Made by a program: the position numbers and the translations under genes. Shown here in pieces: positions 39,586 through 48,183 of a stretch of DNA of 64,000 nt (position 1 is the first letter of the stretch; each line of letters begins with the position of its first letter). The notes under the pieces are model-generated. The model ran no database searches and had not been told where the DNA came from. It saw only the letters and a program-made list of their open reading frames with translations. The stretch is from Sphingomicrobium lutaoense (GTDB lineage: Bacteria; Pseudomonadota; Alphaproteobacteria; Sphingomonadales; Sphingomonadaceae), in the NCBI RefSeq assembly GCF_014195685.1, contig NZ_JACICF010000002.1:248001-312000 (forward strand), in the 5' to 3' direction.

Positions 39586-41018
39586 GCACCGCGCTCCATC
39601 TTGCGCTGGCGGCGGCGCTGCACCGATGAACCGATCCCCATCGCTTCGCGATATTTGGCGACCGTCCGCCGCGCGAGGTCGAATCCCTGCTCCTTCAGAA
39701 GCTTGACCAGCGCATCGTCGGAGAGGATCTTCTCCTCGTTGTCGATCAACTGCTTGATCGCCGCCTTGACCGCCTCGGCAGCCGCGCCTTCCTCGCCATC
39801 GGCCGAGGCTACCCCCGAGCCGAAGAAATATTTGAGCTCGTAGAGCCCGCGCTCGCACAGCAGATATTTGTTCGAGGTGACGCGGCTCACGGTCGATTCA
39901 TGCATCTCGATCGCCTCGGCGACCTTGGCGAGCGTCAGCGGCTTCAATGCCGCCACGCCTTCGCGGAAAAAACCTTCCTGCTGCTTCACGATCTCGATCA
40001 CCGTGCGCACGATCGTCTGCGCCCGCTGGTCGAGCGCCTTCACCAGCCAGTTGGCGCTGGCGAGATGATCGGCCAGCCAGGCCTTGCTCTGCTTGTCGCT
40101 CGCCCCCGCCTTCAAATCGGCATGATATTCGCGATTGACCAGCAGCCTCGGCAGCGCCGCCTGGTTGAGTTCGACGCTCCACCCCTTGCCGCTTTCGCGG
40201 ACGAAAACGTCGGGCACGACATCCTCGGCGGGCCGCTCGGAAAACTGGCAACCGGGCTTGGGATCATAGCTGCGCAATTCGCGCACCATGTCGGCAAGAT
40301 CCTCCTCGTCGACACGGCAGATGCGCTTCAGATCGGCCATCCGCCCCTTGGCGAGATAGTCGAGATTGTCGATCAGCCGCGCCATCGCGGGATCGTAGCG
40401 GTCGGCCGCCTTGGCCTGCAGCGCCAGGCATTCGGCCAGCGAGCGCGCTCCCACCCCCGGCGGATCGAGCGACTGCACCAGTTCGAGCGCTTTTTCGGCT
40501 TCCTCGATCTCGACCGAGAAAGCCGAGGCGATCTCGCGCAGCGGGGTTTCGAGATAGCCCGTTTCCCTGAGTTCGTTGACGATCGTCTCGGCGATCTGCC
40601 CCAGCCGCCCGGGCGTCCCCGCCAGTTGGTCGAGAAGATGTTCGGAAAGGCTGTGCGGCTTATATTCGAGCCGGTCGAAATCGAACGCCTCGGCTGCCTC
40701 GCCCATCGGCAGGTCGGGCAGGCTGTCGGTCTCGCGCGCGGCGGCCTCGGCATCCCAGTCGAGCGCCTCGTCGCCCTCGCCAAAATGCTCGACGCTATCG
40801 ACCTGGTCGGGATCGCCTGGCTCTACCTCGGGCGCGGCGGGCTCCTCGTCGCGGTCGCCGCGCTCGACTTCGAGAAGCGGATTCTTCGCCAGCTCCTCGG
40901 CAATCACCTGCTCGACCTCGACGCTCGACAGCGCAAGCAGCTTGATCGCCTGCTGCAATTGCTGGGTCATGACCAGCGACTGGGTCTGACGGATATCGAG
41001 GCGTGGTCCGAGGGCCAT
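39582..41018 (-). CDS. rpoN: RNA polymerase sigma-54 factor
   Basis: A 478-residue sigma-54, which directs transcription from -24/-12 promoters with AAA+ activators. Region I is the Gln/Leu-rich QTQSLVMTQQLQQAIKLLAL. An acidic linker spans about 45-110. The C-terminal RpoN box ARRTVAKYRE recognises the -24 element. I start it at ATG 41018 (MALGPRLDIRQTQ). It follows lptB by ten bases as in many Proteobacteria. The hpf and ptsN genes that often follow are absent; a convergent hydrolase gene lies there. Confidence 0.95.
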   Translation of the reverse strand: MALGPRLDIRQTQSLVMTQQLQQAIKLLALSSVEVEQVIAEELAKNPLLEVERGDRDEEPAAPEVEPGDPDQVDSVEHFGEGDEALDWDAEAAARETDSLPDLPMGEAAEAFDFDRLEYKPHSLSEHLLDQLAGTPGRLGQIAETIVNELRETGYLETPLREIASAFSVEIEEAEKALELVQSLDPPGVGARSLAECLALQAKAADRYDPAMARLIDNLDYLAKGRMADLKRICRVDEEDLADMVRELRSYDPKPGCQFSERPAEDVVPDVFVRESGKGWSVELNQAALPRLLVNREYHADLKAGASDKQSKAWLADHLASANWLVKALDQRAQTIVRTVIEIVKQQEGFFREGVAALKPLTLAKVAEAIEMHESTVSRVTSNKYLLCERGLYELKYFFGSGVASADGEEGAAAEAVKAAIKQLIDNEEKILSDDALVKLLKEQGFDLARRTVAKYREAMGIGSSVQRRRQRKMERGA

Positions 41019-41028
41019 GACCGTGCCT

Positions 41029-41811
41029 CTAGAGGGCGAAGCTTTCGCCCAGATAAAGACGCCGCACCTCGGCATCGGCGACCAGCGCCTGCGGGGTGCC
41101 CTGGAACAGCACCTGCCCGTCATAGATGATGCAGGCCCGATCGACGATATCGAGCGTCTCGCGCACATTATGGTCGGTGATCAGCACCCCGATATCGCGA
41201 TTCTTGAGCTCGCGGATGAGGTCGCGGATATCGCTGATCGACAGGGGATCGATCCCCGCGAAGGGCTCGTCGAGCAGCATGATGGTGGGATCGGCCGCCA
41301 GCGCGCGCGCGATCTCGCAGCGCCGCCGCTCGCCCCCCGACAACGCCATCGCCGGACTGTCGCGAAGCCCCGTCAGCCCGAATTCATCGAGAAGCTGCTC
41401 GAGCCGCGCCTCGCGCGCATCGCGCACCGGCTCCGAAATCTCGAGCACCGAGAGGATATTCTGCTCGACCGTCAGCCCGCGAAAAATGCTCGTTTCCTGC
41501 GGCAGGTAACCCAGCCCCAGGATCGCGCGCCGGTACATGGGAAGATCGGTAATGTCGCGCCCGTCGAGAATGATGCGCCCGGCATCGGGGCGCACCAGCC
41601 CCATCACCGAATAGAAGCTCGTCGTCTTGCCCGCGCCATTGGGGCCGAGCAGCCCGACCACCTCGCCGCGCGCCACTGCCATCGACACGTCCTTGAGGAC
41701 CACTTTCTTGTCATAGCTCTTGGCGATTGACTTGACCTGCAGTCCGCGGGTCTCGACTTCCTCGGGCACGTCCGACAGGTCGGTGCGCACCTGCTCCTCG
41801 ACGTCGGCCAT
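41029..41811 (-). CDS. lptB: LPS export ABC transporter ATP-binding protein
   Basis: A 260-residue ABC ATPase powering LPS extraction from the inner membrane. Walker A is GPNGAGKTTSF, the signature is LSGGERRRCEIARAL, Walker B is IMLLDEPFAGID, and the switch His is in LITDHNV. An N-terminal extension of about 25 residues precedes the conserved start. The ATG overlaps the lptA stop (TGATG). Confidence 0.95.
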   Translation of the reverse strand: MADVEEQVRTDLSDVPEEVETRGLQVKSIAKSYDKKVVLKDVSMAVARGEVVGLLGPNGAGKTTSFYSVMGLVRPDAGRIILDGRDITDLPMYRRAILGLGYLPQETSIFRGLTVEQNILSVLEISEPVRDAREARLEQLLDEFGLTGLRDSPAMALSGGERRRCEIARALAADPTIMLLDEPFAGIDPLSISDIRDLIRELKNRDIGVLITDHNVRETLDIVDRACIIYDGQVLFQGTPQALVADAEVRRLYLGESFAL

Positions 41812-42347
41812 CAGTTGCGCTGCGGCACCGTGAAGCGTCCCCGCACACGGCCACCTTCCCGTTCGACGCCCGCAGGCCCGCCGTCCATCACCGCGCGCCC
41901 CGACTTGAGGTCGATGGTGAGTCGCGAACCCATCAGTTCGCTGCGCCCCTGCGCGAGCCGGACATTGCCGACCATGGTGATGATCGACCGGTCGAGATCA
42001 TAAACGGCAAAATCGCCCCGCGCGGTTTCCTTGGCGCTGCGCACCGTCACCCCGCCCGAGGCGTCGAGCCGGTCGATCTCGATTCCCTGCCCGCTCGAAT
42101 AAGCGATCCGCAGCCGCTCGGTCGTGAGCGTAAGGCCCGCTTGGCGAACCACCACATTGCCCACGAACAGCGCCCGGTCCTCGCGGTCCTGCACCTCGAT
42201 CCGGTCGGCGGCGACATCGACGGGCGCGTTGATGTCATGCCCCGCCAGCGCGGACCCGCGTTCCTGCGTGGCGGCCATGGCCCCCGCACCCGCGACAAGG
42301 CTCAGCGCGGCGGCGGCCAGGAGAGATTTGGCATGCATATTGCTCAT
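41811..42347 (-). CDS. lptA: LPS transport periplasmic protein LptA
   Basis: A 178-residue OstA-type bridge protein carrying LPS across the periplasm. A signal peptide (to about AGAMA) is followed by the LptA fold starting INAPVDVAADRIEVQDRED, then GNVVVRQAGLTLTTERL and GNVRLAQGRSELMG repeats. ATG 42347 overlaps the lptC stop (ATGA); a second ATG at 42338 is possible. Confidence 0.9.
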   Translation of the reverse strand: MSNMHAKSLLAAAALSLVAGAGAMAATQERGSALAGHDINAPVDVAADRIEVQDREDRALFVGNVVVRQAGLTLTTERLRIAYSSGQGIEIDRLDASGGVTVRSAKETARGDFAVYDLDRSIITMVGNVRLAQGRSELMGSRLTIDLKSGRAVMDGGPAGVEREGGRVRGRFTVPQRN

Positions 42348-42982
42348 CTGACGCCCCCTTGCCGGATTTTCAAGGTCGCACGTCCCTCGAGACTGACCGT
42401 GCGCTCGCCGAGGTCGGCGGTCATTCCCCCGGCGCTGAACTCGCCGAGCCGCATCGCTCCGGTGACGCGATCCTGGCTCCACAGCCGCCGTTCGCCGAGA
42501 TCGACGATCACGTCGCTGGTATCGAGCCGGTAGCCGTCGGGCCCGCGCACGCGGATGCCGCCGATGATTTTCACTCGCTTGGCGTCGATGTCGTAAAGCC
42601 CCTGGTCGGCGCGCACGACCAGCGGCCCGCGCTCGAGATTGAGCCGCGCCGCCATGCCCTCGATGGCGACGATCGGCACCTTGCTCGACTGCTGGAGCGC
42701 TTCGTCGGCGACGATGGTGAACAGCTGGCCCTTGTTGTCCTCGCCGGTATAGCGCGCTTTCTCGACTCGCATCCGCTCGGGCGCCTGCTCGACATCCTTC
42801 TTGTCGAGGATGAAGCTGACATCGCCGCGCTCGGACAAGGGCGCGAACAGCAGGATGGCGAGAAGGATCAGCCCCGCCGCGGGCAATCCCCATTTCATCA
42901 ACCGCACGACATGGTCGTGGCGGCTGCCGGGCTCGGCCCAGCGCCGCTTGATCGCGCGTTCGCGGCGGGCGGTTTCGCTCAT
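42344..42982 (-). CDS. lptC: LPS export protein LptC
   Basis: A 212-residue LptC, the bitopic inner-membrane protein that passes LPS from LptBFG to LptA. An Arg-rich cytoplasmic N-terminus and a transmembrane helix at about residues 29-47 precede the periplasmic beta domain (ALLQ-type strands with GMAARLNLERGPLVVRADQG). It starts directly after the RNase D gene and overlaps lptA. Confidence 0.85.
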   Translation of the reverse strand: MSETARRERAIKRRWAEPGSRHDHVVRLMKWGLPAAGLILLAILLFAPLSERGDVSFILDKKDVEQAPERMRVEKARYTGEDNKGQLFTIVADEALQQSSKVPIVAIEGMAARLNLERGPLVVRADQGLYDIDAKRVKIIGGIRVRGPDGYRLDTSDVIVDLGERRLWSQDRVTGAMRLGEFSAGGMTADLGERTVSLEGRATLKIRQGGVR

Positions 42983-43603
42983 CTAGCTATGCGCGAAAAT
43001 GTCGACCTCGTCCCACCCGGCAAGGTCGAGCCGCGCCCGGAAGGGCAGGAAGTCGAAACAGGCCTGCGCCAGCTCGGTGCGCTGTTCGCGCTCGAGCCGC
43101 TTTTCGAGTTCGGCCTTGAGTTCATGGAGAAAGCGCACGTCGCTCGCGGCATATTCGCGCTGCGCGTCAGAAAGCTCGGGCCCGCCCCAGTCGGAGCTCT
43201 GCTGCTGCTTGGAGATATCCTTGCCGAGGATTTCCTTGACCAGCTCCTTGAGGCCATGGCGATCGGTATAGGTGCGCACCAGCCGGCTCGCGGTGCGGGT
43301 GCAGAACAGGGGCGCCGCCATCACGCCCAGATAGGCTTCCATGATGGCGATGTCGAAACGCGCGAAATGGTAGAGCTTGAGGCGATTGGGATCGCCCAGC
43401 AGCGCTTTCAGATTGGGCGCATCATAGTCGCTGTCGGGCGAAAAGCGCACGAGGTGCTCGTCGGGCCCGCCGTCGGAAAGCTGCACCAGGCACAGCCGGT
43501 CGCGCCCCGGCAGCAGTCCCATCGCCTCGGTATCGACCGCGATCGGGCCGTCGCCGAACATGTCGGCCCGGGGCAGGTCTTCTTCGTGGAAATGGACGGC
43601 CAT
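42983..43603 (-). CDS. rnd: Ribonuclease D-like 3'-5' exonuclease
   Basis: A 206-residue DEDDy exonuclease. Motifs are IAVDTEAMGL (Exo I), YHFARFDIAIM (Exo II) and REYAASDVRFL (Exo III with the tyrosine). It is a short form: the HRDC domains of the 375-residue E. coli RNase D are missing, as is common in Alphaproteobacteria. It heads the rnd-lptC-lptA-lptB-rpoN run. A tRNA or small-RNA processing role is inferred from the family. Confidence 0.88.
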   Translation of the reverse strand: MAVHFHEEDLPRADMFGDGPIAVDTEAMGLLPGRDRLCLVQLSDGGPDEHLVRFSPDSDYDAPNLKALLGDPNRLKLYHFARFDIAIMEAYLGVMAAPLFCTRTASRLVRTYTDRHGLKELVKEILGKDISKQQQSSDWGGPELSDAQREYAASDVRFLHELKAELEKRLEREQRTELAQACFDFLPFRARLDLAGWDEVDIFAHS

Positions 43604-43815
43604 GGGTACTCCTTATGCTGATGCGCGTGCGAGGCCATAGCCTCTCGCCCCCTGCCTTGCCAGAAGCTGTCCGAGGAATCACTAGGATAACTCCGCTTTT
43701 TCCTGTATGACCACGCTGGTGCGCGCGGATTTTGCCGTGCCACGGGCGATTCTAGGGCTTTCGACTCCGGCCCGATCGCGCAATGGGTTTTAGGAGCGAA
43801 GAAGTTTGGACGGGC
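43604..43815. other. Leader region before the cold-shock-domain gene
   Basis: About 210 bases between divergent rnd and the cold-shock gene. It includes a 28-codon reading frame from ATG 43707, not supported as a gene, and an in-frame ATG at 43783. Long leaders are usual for cold-shock mRNAs, but I recognise no conserved motif. Confidence 0.3.
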
Positions 43816-44619
43816 ATGGGTTTCGATAGAGGGCGTAAAGGCGACCGCGGCGGTCGCGGTCGTGACAAGCGGGACGGGTTTTTCGGAGAAGACAGCTACC
43901 AGGATCGCGGCGGATTTTCGGATCGCGGCGGTTTCGGCGGCGGCGGTGGCGGCGGTTATGGTGACCGTGGCGGCCCCGGCGGCGGCGGCTATCAGGATCG
44001 TGGCGGCGACTATGGCGGCGGCGGTGGCGGTGGCTATCGCGGCGGCGGTGGCGGCGGCGGCGGTTATCGCGGCGGCGGCGGTGGATACCGCGGCGGCGGC
44101 GGTGGCGGAATGCCTCCGCAGGTCGTTGGCGAAGGCAAGGGCACCGTCAAATTCTTCAATCCGCAGAAGGGCTTCGGCTTCATCGTCCGTGACGATGGCG
44201 GCGAAGATGTCTTCGTGCACATCTCGGCGGTCGAAGCTGCGGGTCTCACCGATCTCGCCGACGGCCAGCCGGTCGAATTCACGCTCGTCGATCGCGGCGG
44301 TCGCGTGTCGGCCACCGATCTCCGGATCGAGGGTGAGCCGATGCAGGTCGAACGGGGCGGCGGCGCTCCTGCCGGCGGCGGCTTCAACAAGCGCGAGCTG
44401 ACCGGCGAAACCGCGACCGGCACGGTCAAGTTCTTCAACGCGATGAAGGGCTTCGGCTTCATCCAGCGCGATGACGGACAGCCCGATGCCTTCGTGCATA
44501 TCTCGGCAGTCGAACGTGCCGGCATCCCCACGATCAACGAGGGCGACCGGTTCGAATTCGATCTCGAAGTCGACCAGCGCGGCAAATATGCCGCGGTGAA
44601 TCTCAAGCCGGCCAGCTAA
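43816..44619 (+). CDS. RGG-rich protein with two cold-shock domains
   Basis: A 267-residue RNA-binding protein. The N-terminal 100 residues are a low-complexity Arg/Gly/Asp/Tyr region with RGG and GGGGY repeats. Two cold-shock domains follow, each with an RNP1 KGFGFI: the first around GTVKFFNPQKGFGF, the second around GTVKFFNAMKGFGF. Two-domain cold-shock proteins occur in Alphaproteobacteria, but this long RGG-like arm is notable. I favour ATG 43816 (MGFDRGRKG), though ATG 43783 is in frame and neither has an ideal Shine-Dalgarno. A strong terminator follows. Confidence 0.85.
   Translation: MGFDRGRKGDRGGRGRDKRDGFFGEDSYQDRGGFSDRGGFGGGGGGGYGDRGGPGGGGYQDRGGDYGGGGGGGYRGGGGGGGGYRGGGGGYRGGGGGGMPPQVVGEGKGTVKFFNPQKGFGFIVRDDGGEDVFVHISAVEAAGLTDLADGQPVEFTLVDRGGRVSATDLRIEGEPMQVERGGGAPAGGGFNKRELTGETATGTVKFFNAMKGFGFIQRDDGQPDAFVHISAVERAGIPTINEGDRFEFDLEVDQRGKYAAVNLKPAS
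43920..44110 (+). repeat. GGC/GGT-rich simple repeat in the cold-shock gene
   Basis: Bases here are mostly GGCGGCGGT-like units encoding glycine runs with Tyr, Arg and Asp. The stretch is prone to slippage and may vary in length between strains. Confidence 0.7.
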
Positions 44620-44642
44620 GGCCGAGCGCGAATCACGCAAGG

Positions 44643-44676
44643 AGCCCGTCCGGCATTGCCGGGCGGGCTTTTGCTT
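44643..44676 (+). terminator. Intrinsic terminator after the cold-shock gene
   Basis: A twelve-pair stem (AGCCCGTCCGGC with GCCGGGCGGGCT, one T-G pair) closes on a three-base loop and is followed by TTTGCTT. It ends four bases before the next gene's ATG. Confidence 0.85.
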
Positions 44677-44679
44677 GTC

Positions 44680-45210
44680 ATGGACAAACGCGTGATCACC
44701 ATCGACCCTGCCACTCCCGCCGATCGCGACTCGCTCCACGCGCTCATCGAATCGGCCTATCGGGGCGACAGCGCGCGGCGCGGCTGGACGCATGAAGCCG
44801 ACCTGCTCGGCGGCCAGCGCACCGATCCCGAAGCCCTGGCCGACCTGCTTGCCGACCCCGCCCAGACCATGCTCGTCGCGCGCGACGGGCAGCGCCTGTG
44901 CGGCTGCATCGCGCTCGCCGACAAGGGCAGGGACCGCTTCTATTTCGGGATGCTCACGGTCGATCCCCGCATGCAGGGCGCGGGCCTTGGAAAGCAGTTG
45001 CTCGACGCCGCCGAGGATTTCGCGCGCCAACAGGGCGCCAAGGTGATGGAAATGCAGGTCATCGCCCAGCGCACCGACCTCATCGCCTGGTATGAACGGC
45101 GCGGCTATCGCGCCACCGGCGGGACCGCGCCTTTCCCGATGCATGATCCGCGCTTCGGCCTGCCCAAGCGCGACGATCTTGTCTTCGCCCTGTTCGAAAA
45201 GCCGCTCTAG
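44680..45210 (+). CDS. GNAT family N-acetyltransferase
   Basis: A 176-residue acetyl-CoA-dependent acyltransferase. The acetyl-CoA loop is VDPRMQGAGLGKQLLDAAE (about 88-106) and a C-terminal YERRGYRATGG is typical. The substrate is unknown. I start at ATG 44680 because longer readings begin inside the terminator. Its stop shares a CTAG with the convergent DNA ligase gene. Confidence 0.85.
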   Translation: MDKRVITIDPATPADRDSLHALIESAYRGDSARRGWTHEADLLGGQRTDPEALADLLADPAQTMLVARDGQRLCGCIALADKGRDRFYFGMLTVDPRMQGAGLGKQLLDAAEDFARQQGAKVMEMQVIAQRTDLIAWYERRGYRATGGTAPFPMHDPRFGLPKRDDLVFALFEKPL

Positions 45211-46793
45211 GTCACCATCCGGCGCAAGGTCTCGATGCGGTCGGCTTCCTCGGCGGGCTTGTCGTCGCGGATGCGGCTGATGCGCGGAAAGCGCATCGCC
45301 AGTCCCGACTTGTGGCGCGCCGACAGGTGGATCGAATCGAACGCCACTTCGAGAACGAGGCTTTTCTCGACTTCGCGCACCGGCCCGAAGCGGTTGATGG
45401 TGTTGCGCCGGACGAAACGGTCGAGCCGCTTCAATTCCTCGTCGGTGAACCCGAAATAGGCCTTGCCCACGGGCAGAAGCTCGCCCTCCTCGGTCCAGCA
45501 GCCGAAGGTATAGTCGGAAAAATAGGAAGAGCGTTTGCCCGACCCGCGCTGGGCATACATCATCACGCAATCGGCATTGAGCGGATCGCGCTTCCATTTG
45601 TACCACAGCCCCGTTCGCCGCCCCGCGACATAGGGGCTGTCGCGCCGCTTGAGCATCAGTCCCTCGACGCCGCTGTCGCGCGCGGCATCGCGCATCTCGC
45701 CCAGCGCATCGAAACTGTCGGCCTCGATCAATTGCGACAGGTCGAACCGCGCATCGTCGAGCGTGGGAACGAATTTCTCGAGCCGTTCGCGCCGTCTTTC
45801 CCAGGCCTGCTCGCGCTGGTCCTCGCTGCCCTCGAACAAGATGTCGTAGAGCCGGACGAAGGCGGGAAAGTCGCGCTGCATCTTCGCGCTCACATTCTTG
45901 CGTCCCAGGCGCTGCTGGAGCGCATTGAAACTGCCGGCCTGCCCGCCCTGTTCGGCGCCGCGCACCAACAATTCGCCATCGACCACCCCGTCGCGGTCGA
46001 ATGCCTCACAGACATCGGGAAAGCTGTGCCCGATATCGTCGCCCGTGCGGCTGTAGAGCCGGGTTTCCCCGCCCGCGCGCACGATCTGGACGCGGATCCC
46101 GTCCCATTTCCACTCGGCGGCATAGTCGCGAAGGTCGATGCGCTTCTCGTCCTCGAGCGGATGGGCCAGCATGAAGGGGCGGAACACCGGCAGTTCGGCG
46201 ACATCGGGCGGCTCGGCGCGACCCTCGGCCCAGGCGAACAGGTCAGTGAAGGGCGGCTCCATCGCGTGCCACACTTCCTCGACCGCATCGACCTCCAGCC
46301 CGAAGGCATCGGCGAGTGCCTGCTTGGCGAGCCGAGCCGACACGCCCACGCGCAAGGCGCCGGTGGCGACCTTGATCAGCGCATAGCGCCCCGAGGCATC
46401 GAGATGGTCGAGCATCTCGGCAAGAAGGGCAGGGGCCTCGGACCGGCTCGCCGCTTTCAGCCGCTCGACCGCTTCGCCCAGCCCCAGCGTCCCATCGTCC
46501 ACTTCGGGACGCCCGTCGGCAGCATCGTCCCAGAGAAGTGACAGCGTCTCGGCCGAATCGCCGACATAGTCGCGGCTCATCTTGTAGAGGACGGGATCGA
46601 TCCGCTCCTCGGCGAGGCGGCGGATCACCGCGGGCTTCACATGGGGAATGTCGACTTGCCCCGTCAGCGCGGCGAGCGCGATTCCCCGGTCGGGATCGGG
46701 CGCCGACTTCAGATAATCGCCGATCAGCCGCAGCTTGGCGTTGCGCGACCGCGTGTAGGTGAGGTCGTCGAGAAGGCGGGAGAAGGCACGCAT
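45207..46793 (-). CDS. ATP-dependent DNA ligase
   Basis: A 528-residue ATP-dependent ligase. A helical N-terminal region precedes the adenylation domain, with the lysine motif EWKWDGIRVQ (about residue 229), YSRTGDDIG, DGELLV, EGLMLKRRDSPY and WYKWKRD. The OB domain follows. It resembles the single-chain ligases of Proteobacteria linked to damage tolerance, whose usual neighbours, an MBL-fold exonuclease and a DEXH helicase, are not here. The essential NAD-dependent LigA would be elsewhere, so this is probably a repair enzyme. Confidence 0.88.
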   Translation of the reverse strand: MRAFSRLLDDLTYTRSRNAKLRLIGDYLKSAPDPDRGIALAALTGQVDIPHVKPAVIRRLAEERIDPVLYKMSRDYVGDSAETLSLLWDDAADGRPEVDDGTLGLGEAVERLKAASRSEAPALLAEMLDHLDASGRYALIKVATGALRVGVSARLAKQALADAFGLEVDAVEEVWHAMEPPFTDLFAWAEGRAEPPDVAELPVFRPFMLAHPLEDEKRIDLRDYAAEWKWDGIRVQIVRAGGETRLYSRTGDDIGHSFPDVCEAFDRDGVVDGELLVRGAEQGGQAGSFNALQQRLGRKNVSAKMQRDFPAFVRLYDILFEGSEDQREQAWERRRERLEKFVPTLDDARFDLSQLIEADSFDALGEMRDAARDSGVEGLMLKRRDSPYVAGRRTGLWYKWKRDPLNADCVMMYAQRGSGKRSSYFSDYTFGCWTEEGELLPVGKAYFGFTDEELKRLDRFVRRNTINRFGPVREVEKSLVLEVAFDSIHLSARHKSGLAMRFPRISRIRDDKPAEEADRIETLRRMVT

Positions 46794-46846
46794 CGCCGCA
46801 TCAACGGCTCGCCGGGCGCTTTGGCTCCCGCCCGCTTCTCACCGCT

Positions 46847-47344
46847 TCAGCCCTTCTGCGCGGCTTCGAACAGGAACCAGGCCCGCTCTTCGGCGGCATC
46901 GATCCATTCGTCGATCACCGCGCTGGTGGCATGGTCCCTCGCCTCGTCGGCAATGTCTTTCAGCTCGCGCAGCGATTCGACCATCGCCAGATTGTCGTCG
47001 CGCAGCTCGGCAAGCATGTCGGCGGCGCTCACATAATCCTTGTCATTGTCGCTGATCGTCTGGCGGCGCGAGACATCGCCGATCGACCGCAGCGTGGTGC
47101 CGCCGGTCTTGCGCACCCGCTCGGCGATCGCATCGGTGGTCCCGAGAATCGCCGCGGCCTGCTCGTCGAACAGCAGGTGATAGTCGCGAAAATGCGGTCC
47201 CGAGACGTGCCAGTGGAAATTCTTGGTCTTGAGATAGAGCGCATAGCTGTCGGCCAGCAGGCGGTTGAGCCCGTCGCCGACATCCTTGATGTCATTGCTC
47301 TTCAGATCGGTGGGGGTGGCCAGTTTCTCGGCAACGTCGGTCAT
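46847..47344 (-). CDS. dps: Dps-family ferritin-like protein
   Basis: A 165-residue Dps, a DNA-protecting mini-ferritin that oxidises and stores iron. The ferroxidase motif is NFHWHVSGPHFRDYHLLFDEQ-like, with the His, Asp and Glu ligands in place. ATG 47344 (MTDVAEKLATP) has AGAGGA upstream. A small hairpin (TGGGGT/ACCCCA) lies in the leader. Binding of DNA by the short N-terminus is not evident. Confidence 0.9.
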   Translation of the reverse strand: MTDVAEKLATPTDLKSNDIKDVGDGLNRLLADSYALYLKTKNFHWHVSGPHFRDYHLLFDEQAAAILGTTDAIAERVRKTGGTTLRSIGDVSRRQTISDNDKDYVSAADMLAELRDDNLAMVESLRELKDIADEARDHATSAVIDEWIDAAEERAWFLFEAAQKG

Positions 47345-47465
47345 GAAATCCTCTTGATTGCTGGGGTTCATCACCCCAACGAACCCCCGCCGCGATGGTT
47401 CGAGGCATTATCTTCATGGCTCTAATCGGCTCGCTGACTTGACAAAGCGCCCCTCCACCGCCAAA

Positions 47466-47487
47466 GAGCCGCCGACCGGGGCGGCTC
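47466..47487. other. Hairpin in the dps/rpmG divergent region
   Basis: GAGCCGCC and GGCGGCTC pair perfectly around six bases. It lies 48 bases before rpmG. TTGACA at 47439-47444 could be a -35 for rpmG, but the matching -10 is poor. Confidence 0.35.
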
Positions 47488-47534
47488 CTTGCGTGCCGCT
47501 CTTCTTGTATTACCGCAATTTTGGGACCTGACCG

Positions 47535-47702
47535 ATGGCCAAACCGGCAACCGTCAAGATCAAGCTCGTCAGCACCGCCGACACCGGCTTTTTCTACGTG
47601 ACGAAGAAGAATCCGCGCAACATCACCGAAAAGATGGTGCAGCGCAAATATGATCCGGTCGTGCGCAAGCATGTGGATTTCAAGGAAGCGAAGATCAAGT
47701 AA
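47535..47702 (+). CDS. rpmG: 50S ribosomal protein L33
   Basis: A 55-residue L33 reading [20 protein letters not shown] and ending [10 protein letters not shown], with the conserved YVTKKNPRN core. It is the zinc-free type, without CxxC pairs. L33 sits near the E site of the 50S subunit. It stands alone, divergent from dps, and is followed by its own terminator. Confidence 0.95.
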   Translation: MAKPATVKIKLVSTADTGFFYVTKKNPRNITEKMVQRKYDPVVRKHVDFKEAKIK

Positions 47703-47739
47703 GCCGGTCTTTCGACACCTTGGCCTCGGGCCGAATCGG

Positions 47740-47768
47740 CGGGACCCCTAGTGGGTCCCGTCTTCGTT
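47740..47768 (+). terminator. Intrinsic terminator after rpmG
   Basis: CGGGACCC and GGGTCCCG form a perfect eight-pair stem with a five-base loop, followed by TCTTCGTT. The divK stop codon of the opposite strand lies inside the loop region. Confidence 0.7.
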
Positions 47769-48143
47769 CGGGGCTCCTGTTTCTTCCAACAGGCGCGCCA
47801 CCGTCTCGGCAAAGCGCGCCACCGAGATCGGCTTTTCGAGATAGGCCGCCGCACCCGCATTGCGGATCCGCTCGTCATCGCCTTCGCCCGCATAGGCGGT
47901 CACCGCCATGATCGGCACATGGGCAAGCTTTTCCTCGCCCTTCAAGAGCCCCATCAGCTCGATCCCGTCGAGATAGGGAAGCTGGATGTCGGTGATGACG
48001 AGGTCGGGCTCGATCCTGAGCGCGGTTTCCATCGCCTCGCGGCTGTCCATCACCCCGGTGGCTTCATGGCCATGCGCAGTGAGCAAGTCGCAGAACAACT
48101 TGATGTTCAACGCGTTGTCCTCGACAACCATGATCTTGGCCAT
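47748..48143 (-). CDS. divK: Single-domain response regulator DivK
   Basis: A 131-residue receiver-only protein very like Caulobacter DivK: it begins MAKIMVVEDNALNIKLFCDL, with the phosphorylated Asp in VITDIQLPYLDG, Thr in MAVTAYAGEGD and Lys in AYLEKPISVARFAETV. DivK controls cell polarity and CtrA activity through PleC/DivJ-type kinases. ATG 48143 is chosen for spacing from AGGGGA; ATG 48152 is possible. No kinase gene is adjacent. Confidence 0.9.
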   Translation of the reverse strand: MAKIMVVEDNALNIKLFCDLLTAHGHEATGVMDSREAMETALRIEPDLVITDIQLPYLDGIELMGLLKGEEKLAHVPIMAVTAYAGEGDDERIRNAGAAAYLEKPISVARFAETVARLLEETGAPNEDGTH

Positions 48144-48183
48144 GGAATGCATTTCCCCTGCTCGATAAGGCGGCGAATAGGCG

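Noticed and set aside
43707-43793. Small reading frame of 28 codons before the cold-shock gene
   Set aside because: No ribosome-binding site and no sign of coding bias; it ends where a possible upstream ATG of the main gene lies.
43920-44110. Regular repeats that might suggest a CRISPR or minisatellite
   Set aside because: No spacers or fixed unit; the bases encode the glycine-rich arm of the cold-shock protein.
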